DNA from: Schistocephalus solidus
Taxonomy: Eukaryota > Platyhelminthes > Cestoda > Diphyllobothriidea > Diphyllobothriidae
Assembly (NCBI GenBank): GCA_017591395.1
Contig: WEDG01002512.1
Span: forward strand, 42,872-106,871
Direction: 5' to 3'
Length of the DNA stretch: 64,000 bases
Both the position numbers and the translations under genes were made by a program. The notes below the pieces were generated by a model. It was not told where the DNA came from. It made no database searches and worked only from the letters and a program-made list of their open reading frames with translations. Positions 32,467-41,940 of the stretch are shown here, piece by piece. Within the stretch, counting starts at the first letter, position 1; every line of letters starts with the position of its first letter.

Positions 32467-33654
32467 TTAACGACCGTTCCTCCGGATCCCCGTCAGTCCA
32501 CATGGTGGTGGCGGGGGCGGTGGTGGAGGGGGTGGTGGTGGAGGGGGTGGTGCTGGGGGAGCTCCGGCATTCTTATTGGTTGGGTACCGGGGGAACTGTT
32601 GTGAACGTTGGAAACCATTAGTGGTTGAGGCCTGAGGAGTAACCGAGGCTGATCGGTGCCTTCCGCCTTCATCTTCGGCAGGAAAGCGATCTTTTAGTTG
32701 GGGGCGCCTGGGGGAGGCGTAGCTCACAGGCGTCTGATGACTGGTAGAAAAATAGTTAGCTGTGCTGAAGTTGGGTCTGTAGCGCGCGACTGTAGCAGTG
32801 CCCTGATACGTCACGGACTCGCTAGAAAATTGTGCCGTCTGGTTTCTCGACTGGTCCATCGCCTGGAACTTTTCGGCTGTCAGTCGGACGGAACTGGAGG
32901 CGGTTTCATTACAGCGAGTAACTAGAATCTCCTGCTGTTGCTGCTGTTGGACGGTCATGTCGTCGCAGGCTGCGCCCATGGTGCCATTCGTCCGGGCGGC
33001 CCGAAAGCTCCTGTTCCGGCCGACTGTAGCCAGCCCATTGCCGATCGGTGACATGCTTTTGCGCCCCACGCCACGCGGTGCAAAGTCATCATCCGTCTCG
33101 GCTGCGTCCGACTCACTTGACTGGTCCATTAGCCGCCTGCGTCGAGCAATAGCTGCCTTTAAATTGTCCTCGAAGGAGGCTCCAGCAAACATGGACAGTG
33201 ACCCTGTCGTTGAGACCGGACCGGTTGCCGTACAGGTGTCGTGGCCGCCCGAATCAGGGTTGCTGGCACTATTACTGCCAGTTGGCTTTAGACGTGTAAT
33301 AGCAGATGCTAGCTGGGAGCCAAGAATGCTCTGTGGGGGCTTTTCCTCCTCCACAGGAGGACTGACCGACTGACCGACGCCGCAAACCTCAAAAAAACCC
33401 GCCTTGTCTGAGGAGGAGGAGGAGACGCCTTTTCGTTTCAGTGTTTCGCAGTCCTGTAGGCAGCCTGGGCGCTGTGGAGCGGGGTTTGAAGCTGTGCCCT
33501 TTACTGACAGACCATTTAAGGATGCACTTACTGGAAGCGGTGCTGGTGGCGGCGGCGGCGGTGGTGTTGGAGCCGAGACGGCGACAGTCACCTCGTGCCG
33601 TTGAGTCTGGATCCGATTAGTCGAATTGTCCGTCCAATGCCTTGCAGTATGTTC
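32467..33654 (-). CDS. Shank: SHANK-family scaffold, proline-rich last exon
   Basis: The acceptor TTTTCCAG precedes GAACATACTG at 33654. The exon starts in phase 0 and runs 395 codons to TAA at 32467. Features in order: PTPPPPPPPAPLP near residue 30, and an LASAITRLKPT segment that resembles a WH2 actin-binding motif. Next are FEDNLKAAIARRRRLMD, a basic helix; a six-Gln run; many Ser/Thr/Arg-rich stretches; and near the end a run of about 18 prolines before CGLTGIRRNGR and the stop. Mammalian SHANKs have long proline-rich regions after PDZ and a C-terminal SAM; here no SAM follows. The upstream open codons to 33765 are intron, because the previous exon ends in phase 0 and joins cleanly at 33654. 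The WH2 call is tentative. Confidence 0.85.
   Translation of the reverse strand, partial: EHTARHWTDNSTNRIQTQRHEVTVAVSAPTPPPPPPPAPLPVSASLNGLSVKGTASNPAPQRPGCLQDCETLKRKGVSSSSSDKAGFFEVCGVGQSVSPPVEEEKPPQSILGSQLASAITRLKPTGSNSASNPDSGGHDTCTATGPVSTTGSLSMFAGASFEDNLKAAIARRRRLMDQSSESDAAETDDDFAPRGVGRKSMSPIGNGLATVGRNRSFRAARTNGTMGAACDDMTVQQQQQQEILVTRCNETASSSVRLTAEKFQAMDQSRNQTAQFSSESVTYQGTATVARYRPNFSTANYFSTSHQTPVSYASPRRPQLKDRFPAEDEGGRHRSASVTPQASTTNGFQRSQQFPRYPTNKNAGAPPAPPPPPPPPPPPPPPPPCGLTGIRRNGR
32502..32561 (-). repeat. GGTGG-type repeat encoding poly-Pro
   Basis: An imperfect GGT/GGGGGT repeat on the plus strand encodes about 18 prolines on the minus strand, close to the SHANK stop. Expansion-prone; copy number may vary between individuals. 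Confidence 0.85.
32932..32949 (-). repeat. CAG/CAA run encoding six Gln
   Basis: CTGCTGTTG twice on the plus strand encodes QQQQQQ in the SHANK last exon. Confidence 0.9.
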
Positions 33655-34804
33655 CTGGAAAAGCAGGGCATATTTTACGGAAATTTTACAAATGGACAGT
33701 TCTTTATAGGGGGTAGATGCAAGTTCTCCAAGTGAAAACATATTGATTTTAGTTTCCGAACACAATGAGGGAAAAAACGCTGAGTAATTGTATTTATCAT
33801 AGCTTTATTATGAGCACACAACCGCAACTTAGCAGACTAGAGTGATAGTGAAAATGTTTCCTTTTTAACTGGATAGGAATAACTGAAGCCTTGGAGTGCC
33901 AGCCGGATTCTGACAATCTAGCAGGTGGCAGGCCTCATGAAAGGCTGTACTAAAAATATATTATGGATTCGGATGTATATCATAATTGGGGTTGCAAAAT
34001 TGAGTAGTGTGGAAGATAGTCGCAAGATACTGCAGTATTGCTAGAATTCGCTTCATTCCACTCATCTGCAATTACCACGCTGGCTAAAAGTGTACACTCA
34101 AGTTGAATGAATTATTTTTCGTTGATTTTAAATGTTATTTTACATTCAATCCTATTTTATAGAAATAACACATAAAAATCTCATTTCTGACACTCATCTG
34201 GAAGTAAATTACGTTTTCTTTAGATTTTCTACCTGAAGTAAAAGAACGTTCGTTTAAACGAGTTTATCAAATTCCGTAAAATATTAACCAACCTGCGTCC
34301 TGCTTGCGTCCAGAAGATTCAAAGTATATTCAATCTATTAAGGGGCCCATATAATTTTGCCATATATGCGGATTATAATATATTACATAAGTAGCTTTAA
34401 TAGCGGGACAGATAAAGCACTATGTGAATTGACCTTTCACAGTCTTAAAAGTCTCCCAATTACAAAGATGTTTACAACAGGAATCTACAATTTCTTCGAG
34501 GATAAAATTTAAAAAAATAGTTTATTACCAAATGAGCATATAAAAGGGCATTTTGAGCCTGTTTTCTACGATTTTTAATTGAATTTTTAAATTAATCGAA
34601 AATCAATGGAAAGATGCATGCTAGTAAGCAGTCATTTTTACCGAGTGTGGCGGCCGGAAATGGGATCATTCAAAAATAGGTCTCGTTGCGTTACTGATGT
34701 ATCCTCAGATTATGCTGCTCGATAATCACCCACCTAGGTTACCCTTTCTAGTCGACAACACTTTTTGGAATTTTGATTAGGTAGGTTGTGTGTCCAATCT
34801 TATT

Positions 34805-34890
34805 TACGATGAACGGAGGACTTTTTTACTGAAAGTTTTTGAAGTGCAATTTCCAAATAAAGCATACCCCCTCTCTCCTATCAACATCTA
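34805..34890 (+). repeat. Rex1/L2-like LINE 3' end, about 85 bp
   Basis: The sequence ACTGAAAGTTTTTGAA, then AAATAAAGCATA and a CT-rich end, matches the 3' ends at 13500-13548 and 19520-19409. It is a strongly 5'-truncated copy. Confidence 0.6.
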
Positions 34891-36379
34891 ACGCGATATG
34901 CCAGACTTCAAGCTAGGAGGGCTGCGATGTCACAAGATAAATGCTCGATCGCGGGCACTGTGCAAGAATTATGTATTAACGTTTTCTATATTCTTAAGAG
35001 CCAAGTCATAACTAATAGCATGCAGTTTATTCCTACTGTGCCAGTTTAACGACTAATTCACACGACTACAGTGTCACATAACTGGTTGCTAAATTAATGA
35101 ATATCTTCCGTCTCAGAATTGGGCGAGTGCTGTTAGCGCTGGCTGTTACTGTTACTACCTATCCGGCTTCGAATTTTCCTATCAACGTAACTGCCAACGC
35201 GGATGTCACTGATGTCCAAGTCAGCGGACTAGCTTTTAAAGGCAAAAGTGCCCCGTTCACAAGGAGAGAGAGAGAGAGAAAGATTAATTTCTTCTTGACT
35301 ATCCTTAGTCAACTAAAGCAAACCAGCAGGATGGGAGATCTAGACTTGGTGCGCCCTGAGAGCCGACGCATTAAATAATGTGAAACGGGGATAATCACGT
35401 CGTGCAAATTAGGGCAGTGATAGATATCAGTTCTCATCAAAGTTACTAACAATGGCTTCAATTTCAGATCCAGTCCAGCTAATCAGGAGCGTGACAGATT
35501 GACTACGTTAATTATGTCACAAATGACCACCCGAGACTGTATCTTCAGATTATCCGTCATCAAATGCTAACCTGCCAAGGTATTTGAAGGGGCCTCAAGA
35601 GGAAGCCGAGCGAAGGCACTCTAACCCCTAGTCAAACCAACTCAGTGAGAGCCCTTACTGTTTTTATGTGGTTTTTAATAATCTTGATGTCATCGACAGC
35701 CCACTATCCTGTCATTACCTCTGAGACGTCTCCATCATTAAAAGATCCAAATGTTAGGAATAAATGCCTCCAACTTGTAGATTCAATGGAGAATAAATAG
35801 GTTTGCCATCCTGTCACGGTTAGAGCATTTGCAATTTTCAAAGTTAAAACTATTAAATCTACCATACTATAATATTAATATTACCCATCTACTGTTTACT
35901 TCTAATATGTATTTGGCAGAATCAAAAAAGTTATTAGCATATTTAACTGTGAAAAACTCAGCGTTCTCGGGGATCCGAATTTATGACAGTAAGGGCGTGG
36001 CTTGAGTATAGAAAACGCTCTGACCACCTGGACTACGAGGCCCCGAATGAGATACAAATTTTTAACGTCTATCTTGACTAACCCTGCATTCAGTTTAAAG
36101 TGCGCACAAGTATAAGTTTATTTCAAACTGGAAAGAAACATTTCATTTAACTGCGATCATTTTGCTACTTGTAAAAAAGTAAATATTCTTCTTATTGGCT
36201 TCAAGTGGCATTGACTAAAAAAGTGCTAAAAATATTTGGCTACATTAAGCAGTAAAATTGGCATGATTATAACTTATTTAAGCATTATTAACTTCGTTGT
36301 TTTTGACTGACATAAGGGGTTTAATTAGTTCGCTGCATGGCAACAAAATCCTATAAGTACTGTGCCTATGTGCGCAGAT

Positions 36380-36440
36380 CACCCGTCTCTGACGATGGGT
36401 TCAGTTGAAAATCCGAAACATCTGGCGAACAGAAGCACTC
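36380..36440 (+). repeat. solo hammerhead-like motif
   Basis: GTCTCTGACGATGGGTTCA, then AATCCGAAACATC, matches the Penelope-associated motif at 14671-14712. One core base differs (CTGACGA instead of CTGATGA), which would be expected to inactivate a hammerhead. Probably a solo terminal-repeat remnant. Confidence 0.4.
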
Positions 36441-37970
36441 TTTCAGTGCAAACATACCCTATTATTAGAGGCCTATACACTGAACATGTCAAGTTCAACT
36501 CTAACCCATGATCAGGGGGAAAAGACCGAAACAGTTAACTGAAATCCGTCGTTTCAGGTTTGTCGGCTGGGTTTGGGTGAAATTTGTTTGTTTTAGTCAA
36601 ATGCATCTTAAAAATGTATAAACGGAAGTAAAATCAACGAATTCTTGTGAAACCCTGTTGGAATTTACATTCGAAATTTAGACCAATTGGTAATGGCTAT
36701 ACGTTTCATTGCCCATAATCTGGAAGAAATTTCTTGTGCGAAACTCAGGAAAGAACTTTTTTCGACTTTCACTACTTTATTAATTCTTTTTTTGCCTGAA
36801 AAGGCTTACTGTACATTAAAAGCACTAGTTTATTAAGTTACACCGTTTTTGCATGTTTTCATCATTTGCCGATTTTCTAAACCAATGAGTATTTTTACAC
36901 CACAAAATATCACGCTCCAAACTATAATATGACCTCTTCTTAAGGATGGTTGTTTATTTACTGTCGTAAAACATGGGGGGACGCAGCCTGGGTTGATTTC
37001 GCGTAACAGGCCGCTTCTTGAGAAATCCGCGAGACTTCATGTGATAGGGCATAATATACTGTAAGTTTCTTCACTATTTGGCAGGGTCTTGAAGCTGCGC
37101 AGCATCCCCAGTCTGGACAGGTAATTCAATCCAAACGCAGCCTATAGCCGATTAATGCAGGCATAACATAGAAATTCCAAGAAGCATACTTTCGCAGCCG
37201 TCTGCAGACGGTTGCACTAGCAGCCGAAACCATGACGTCAAATATGTGTATGCCTATTAGCAGAGATTTAGGTGCTGCACGAATCTATTTAGTCTTACAC
37301 TCAAACACGGTAGCAATCATTGAAACTGTCTCCCAGACTCAGAGAGGGCAATCAATAGAAGTGCGAAACGGTACCAACTTGTGCCTACCACGACCGCACA
37401 TTTTTTTCGCACATTGGCCTGCTTGGACACCCTAGAATGCATCGTAACAGAACCGGGGAACCAGCGCCAAGATTCCCGCTAATAATTATCAGTTTGGTAT
37501 GTTCTATACAATCAAGTTACTAGCTAAAAACCCAATCATGAGCATATCCAAAGTAACTGGGCTTTCACAAGTGCCTTTCGATGACACATTTTCCAACGGT
37601 CAACATTTGGTTGGCTAACTTGAGTATTAGTTATGGGAAGACCAACCTGAATTAAGCCAGTAACGTCATGACCCTCGTCAAAATAGGTGCAAGGATATCA
37701 CAAGTGGCATAAGCTAGCAGATGCCTTTGATGTCACAAAAACGGCAAATAGGCTGATCAGATAGATTGATCGTTTTGCATTCAAGCCACTGGGCGTGAAA
37801 TAACATTTCCGGCCTCCTTTGTCTTAGTCGGCACCCCATCAACAACATATGGTACTAATCGCTATGCGATGGCTCCACGGTATCGCAATGGGACAAGTGT
37901 GACCTTTAACCTGGTCGGTGATCACCACTCCCTCATAATTAATATTCCCGATCACGAACAACAGGACAAC

Positions 37971-38290
37971 GGGCCCGTGGCTCAATAGCAGAGCGTTTGA
38001 ATCAATGCCTTCATCTCAGATGCTCTACATTTGGGATTGGGTATGACCAGCCGAGGACGGCTAATAAACCCGAAATGACCATTGCGGTCTCCCTTTAACG
38101 TTCAGCACTAATCTTCAGTAAATGAGACAGAGGCATAATTGCTGCAGGAGTTTTGCAGTTCTGTTCAGCATTATTGAAAGCAAACAGCCCACACAGTGCG
38201 AAACTGGAGACCTAGAGTTGTCGAAGTGATTGAAGTGAAGCCCCCGACGCCGAAAGGTAGCACGAATAGGCATGATGTACGTGATGAAAC
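37971..38290 (+). repeat. tRNA-derived SINE, copy 1
   Basis: The head has a box A-like GTGGCTCAATAGCAGAGCG. The body shares GATTGGGTATGA, GACGGCTAATAA and TGACCATTGCGGTCTCC with the copy at 41083. Box B is not preserved. Confidence 0.65.
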
Positions 38291-39359
38291 ACACTGATGC
38301 TGAAATATCAAAGTTGTAATGGCCAATAATCGGATGTTCTGCATTTATGGATCATGACCGGTAGAAAAGTTCAAAGTTGCTGCCTTTCTACCCTATGATT
38401 TCTGTCCAGACATATTCCTTCAATTAGTTCTTGATACCTTTCTAGAAAAACAGCTTTTATGCCTGCCCAGGTGAGCCTCAATGATGTTGCAAAAGGTACC
38501 CCTCCACTCGCGATGGTCTGTGGTAGCAAAGCTGGACAGTACGATGCATTCTTCCTTACAACGATGGAGATAGAATACCGCACGTCCGAGAAAAACTTCC
38601 ATGACATGGCAAACTGCGTCAGGTAAGGCTTTTGAGTTGTTCTTCACTTTGACACCTCCGGGCATTAAATGGCGTCGAATCCAGAACTAAAACACTCAGT
38701 TTTTCAGGGAGATGAAGAAGAACTGCCCAGACCGCCTCAGTCGTTTGCTGCGGATGGCTTGAGAATTCCAGATCGAATTTGGACAAGTCGGCGTATTCCA
38801 CTTTAAGGCCGGTTCCTGACTTACCTTTCACACCCGTACTCACAGCTGTATAGAGGCCTGTCCAAACGGATTATCACTACAGGTATATCTTCGGGACGAT
38901 GTAGATGTCGTGTCGGGTCCAAGGCACTTTCTAAGGATTTCGATAACCCTGCCACCAGCATGGATTTGGAAGCGAAGTTCACCCTTTATCGGTCCTTTTG
39001 GTGGCATTCTCGTCCCAAGGTTTTTGAAAATGTCTACACCTCGAGCAAAGAAGAAGCCTACTCGAGCACCAGATAATTTTTTATTATTCGGAGCTTTTGA
39101 CCTCATACAAGAGTCCATCGTTAGAGATAATAGTGGCAACAGAACAAGCCAGAGCTCTAGGAATTAAAAGTCAATCAACGATCGATGACGCATTGATAAT
39201 CGATTGGTTGGTATCCCCCGTAACTGTGGGCTGTTCCATGGCTGCGCCTACCCTTCTTTGCTCACAAAAACACCAGAAACTCGAACATTCGTATCCATAT
39301 CTACTCCTCCAGATCGACAGTCATTAACCTTGGTTAATGCCTCCTTCTGGACATAGATG
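38291..39359. other. intronic stretch, unassigned open frames on minus strand
   Basis: Several overlapping minus-strand frames (38371-38843, 38840-39139) lie just downstream of an RT fragment read on the same strand. They could be the rest of the same decayed retroelement, but no family motif was recognised. Confidence 0.3.
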
Positions 39360-39605
39360 CAGCTCAAAAAACACTTCAATTTTCCCAGCATCCGTTAAAA
39401 ACCGACAGATTTAACCAAATCATCCAGCCGCGACACTGTATTTTGCAGATCACCAAGCTTGAGGCCACCATGAAAATGTCATCAACGTAGTCGAGATCAG
39501 GTAGCCCGCACTCGAGTGCAAAGAAAGCACTTTCACGACCCTTTAAGGCACAATTAGGCATCTTTACTTGCTTCCGTTTATGACCACGAGTGTTGCTGAC
39601 TCCCG
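39360..39605 (-). mobile_element. LINE RT fragment around the YVDD motif
   Basis: The minus strand reads FALECGLPDLDYVDDIFMVA. After a one-base shift it continues LGDLQNTVSRLDDLVKSVGF and LGKLKCF. This is the RT palm pattern (L.YADD..L, then LQ..V..L......GL.IN..KTK) of non-LTR elements. It differs in type from the CR1-like copies in the first half of the window. A frameshift and a stop are present. Confidence 0.65.
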
Positions 39606-39708
39606 CGAACACGATTTTTCAGCAGGCGACGGCTGGAAAATGGTTCGTCGGCAGCTTTCACCGGAATGACGGCCGGTCAGCGACAAAGCGCCTCGACCGC
39701 ACACCCCT

Positions 39709-39710
39709 TC

Positions 39711-39794
<84 letters not shown>
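39709..39794 (+). repeat. CT microsatellite, about 85 bp
   Basis: Nearly pure (CT)n with one interruption (CG near 39721). The Arg-Glu and Ser-Leu open frames across it are artefacts of the repeat. Confidence 0.95.
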
Positions 39795-39795
<1 letters not shown>

Positions 39796-40319
39796 AAACC
39801 CGCTCGGCTCGCACCCATGAGTGGAATTAAGAGGAAGGTCTGTCGAAAAAAAACAAGTGACCCAACAAACATAAACCACTACAGTTTTCCGAATTTTTTC
39901 AACCGAACAGGCGTATGCACCTGTGAGCCTGTGTGCCTATCTGAGCCTCACCGACAACCGAGGCGAATTTACGCGGACTGTGAGCTTCCAAACCTGTTAA
40001 TCTGTTTAAGAAAGGGCTGTATAGCGAGGTGGGGAAAGTGGGGAATTGGGGGAAGGGAGAATACTATGAGTAGCAGTTCCTTAGGAAATAAAATCGAAAT
40101 TACCTTACAAAATAAGCGTTTTACGTAGAAATACCGACAAAGAGAAGGCGACTGGGACAGCCATTTCGACCGTTTAAGTCGTCGACAAGCGATTATGCGC
40201 AAACCGAGGTCGCGATTGCCTGGGACGTGAGCCTGGATGCTTTGAACCTCACTGCGTCACAAGACCGTTAGACTGTCGCTTCCAATCAAGAATACGCACT
40301 ATCCCATTATCGGAACAAA
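39795..40319. other. intronic spacer
   Basis: No gene or repeat family was identified. Confidence 0.4.
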
Positions 40320-40500
40320 GGTCCTATGGTTCGATGGTAAAGAGTTGGACCACTTAACACTCAATGACCGAGGAATTCTGGTTGGAATACCAGGTTAGCA
40401 TGACTTTGGCTTAGATATGGTTGATTGACAACGGCCAATAGGACAGAAATAATCACCAAAATCGCCCTTGTCTTTGAGAGTATTTCTTCATGTCTCCTTA
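40320..40500 (+). repeat. tRNA-derived SINE, copy 2
   Basis: The head reads ATGGTTCGATGGTAAAGAG (box A-like) and later CTGGTTGGAATACC (box B-like). The body has GGTTGATTGACAACGGCCAAT, AGAAAT and CCTTGTCTTTG, matching the copy at 41083. Diverged. Confidence 0.5.
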
Positions 40501-40792
40501 CTAGTCACTGCACAATGACCTGTGGATACTTTAGATTGAGTCACAAGACGCGACCGGATAAGCACCTTCAGTAACCTGATCGGTTGATACTTATTCAATG
40601 ATCAAACGTTTATTTCCAGGTCTTCTATGGACTGCTATTTTACTTGCGGGTTGTTTAAACCCGGAAAATTACATTTACTTGCTTGGGTTGGACACAGCTG
40701 CGTGTGCTCTGCTGAACTATGGCAAAATGCACCCTTTAATAAAGGAATATTGACAATATGGGGACGTTTAGGAGAAGAAAAATGGTGTTCTT

Positions 40793-40876
40793 ACATATAT
40801 AAAAATATATACATATAACATAGATCATAAAATATACAATACATAAAACATACATAACAGATACATATATATAAAA
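40793..40876. repeat. AT-rich ATACATA low-complexity tract
   Basis: Irregular repeats of ATATA and ACATA over about 80 bp. Confidence 0.85.
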
Positions 40877-41017
40877 TTGAAGAAACCCTATTTGCACATC
40901 AATTTTCCTTGGATGCAATTTTAAGGCAATTTGCAAAAAGACAGGTTTGGACAGGATTACATTTAACCCTTTATAATAGTGGCCTTGAGCGAAATTCCAG
41001 GTGGGGCCTATTTTCGT

Positions 41018-41051
41018 GTCCTCACCCTAACCCCAAACCTTACCCTAAAAT
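41018..41051 (+). repeat. degenerate CCCTAA-like tract
   Basis: CTCACCCTAACCCCAAACC and TTACCCTAAAAT are degenerate telomere-like units, similar to those inside the elements at 52 and 54 kb. Confidence 0.5.
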
Positions 41052-41082
41052 CAGCACATATGCCCCATGAAGTTAACGCAAA

Positions 41083-41370
41083 GGGTGGCTCAATGGTTAG
41101 AGCGTTGGACATCTGATCAATAAGTCGCGGGTTTGAGCCTCGGGTGGGGCACCATCTGCGGTTGGGTATGAGTGGCTGATGACGGCTAATAAGCCAGAAA
41201 TGGCCATTCCAGTCTCCTTGTCTTTGCCGACAATATTCATCTGCCTATTCTACTACTAGCTAGCTGTGTGGCCGCCGGCGGTGCTTCGAGAGTGAGCCTC
41301 AAGGCAGAGTGGTTGGAGTGAGGTTCCGTTAGTGATCGGTGAGTGTTCATCAACGAATGCAAGGTAGCTT
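41083..41370 (+). repeat. tRNA-derived SINE, copy 3 (best preserved)
   Basis: Box A GTGGCTCAATGGTTAGAGCG and box B GGGTTTGAGCCTC are spaced as in a tRNA. The body reads GGTTGGGTATGA, GACGGCTAATAAGCCAGAAA and CTCCTTGTCTTTG. It ends close to the SHANK exon at 41454. Confidence 0.7.
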
Positions 41371-41453
41371 CTACTGTGCTAGGGTTCTCCAGAGGCCTCG
41401 CATTTCAACCTAAAAACATCGAAATAGACGAAAATATACACTGGGCTACTTAC

Positions 41454-41680
41454 AGGTGAATTGACAAAACCGGGATTCCTGTCACCGCGGCCAGTGAGAG
41501 TGTTGTAGGTGCTGGATGCTCCGTCTCCAGTAATTGGGTTGAAAACGCTCTGTCTGCTCATGGTTGGTGAACGCACAGGGGATCTAAGGGATTCCCGGGA
41601 GACAAAGCCAGTCGATTGGCTACGACTCACGGTGCCGTAGCCCATTCGCTGAGGAGACCCCATTTGTGACCCGCCATAAC
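41454..41680 (-). CDS. Shank: SHANK exon, Ser/Arg/Pro-rich linker after PDZ
   Basis: The acceptor TTTTTCCTCAG precedes GTTATGGCGG (41680), and the donor CCT|GTAAGT is at 41454/41453. The exon takes two bases to finish the Gly codon begun in the previous exon, then has 75 codons, and ends in phase 0, matching the start of the last exon. The protein reads YGGSQMGSPQRMGYG, then SQSTGFVSRESLRSPVRSP and further Ser/Thr/Asn/Gly-rich sequence to NPGFVNSP. It is probably disordered and rich in SP and RxxS sites that could be phosphorylated. No folded domain is expected. Confidence 0.88.
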
Positions 41681-41816
41681 CTGAGGAAAAAGCAATGGAC
41701 GAACAGAATAACAGAGTTCAGACTTATTTTTAACTACTAAGAGTAGCTGATTGACGGCTTTTCCAAAATACACTTTGGTTGATAGGTAAAGTAATCAAGT
41801 GCAGACGTTGACCTAC

Positions 41817-41940
41817 CGTTGGATAGTCCACATCCTTGTGGGTCGATTGTAATCACCTTTAGCGACAGCATTTCACCGGAGTTACGAATTTCGTCGACCA
41901 CAGCCTGGTGTGGGAGAGTAGTGACCACGTTGTTGTTCAC
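41817..41940 (-). CDS. Shank: SHANK exon, C-terminal third of the PDZ domain
   Basis: The acceptor TTCTCTTGCAG precedes GTGAACAAC (41940). The donor AACG|GTAGGT is at 41817/41816. The exon has 124 bp, starting in phase 0 and ending with one base. It encodes VNNNVVTTLPHQAVVDEI, then RNSGEMLSLKVITIDPQGCG. It aligns with the SHANK PDZ end (VNG.NVV...H..VV..IR.GG..L..KV..V). The His of HQAVV is at the first position of helix B, which sets class I ligand choice (S/T-x-hydrophobic C-termini, GKAP/SAPAP type in animals). The intron to the next exon is only 136 bp. Confidence 0.92.

Larger units (their letters stand above)
33655..41453 (-). other. SHANK intron, about 7.8 kb, repeat-filled
   Basis: Bounded by a GTAAGT donor (41453) and TTCCAG acceptor. 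It contains a Rex1-like LINE 3' end (34805-34890), a hammerhead-like solo motif (36380-36440), three SINE copies, an RT fragment (39360-39605), a CT microsatellite and a telomere-like tract. An open frame at 35097-35378 has a hydrophobic start (RVLLALAVTVTT), but no supporting evidence makes it a gene. Confidence 0.75.

Noticed and set aside
32335..33604. Plus-strand open frames opposite the SHANK last exon, including Gly/Trp-rich ones
   Set aside because: They are antisense shadows of a GC-rich coding exon and its poly-Pro repeat; the minus strand has splice sites and phase agreement.
33655..33765. Met start for the SHANK last exon at 33765
   Set aside because: The previous exon ends in phase 0 and joins at the TTTTCCAG acceptor at 33654; the upstream codons are intron.
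35097..35378. Plus-strand frame with a signal-peptide-like start
   Set aside because: Hydrophobic N-terminus only; it runs through a GA repeat, has no recognisable domain and lies in an intron.
39564..39879. Open frames with long Arg-Glu or Ser-Leu runs on both strands
   Set aside because: They are translations of the CT microsatellite at 39709-39794.
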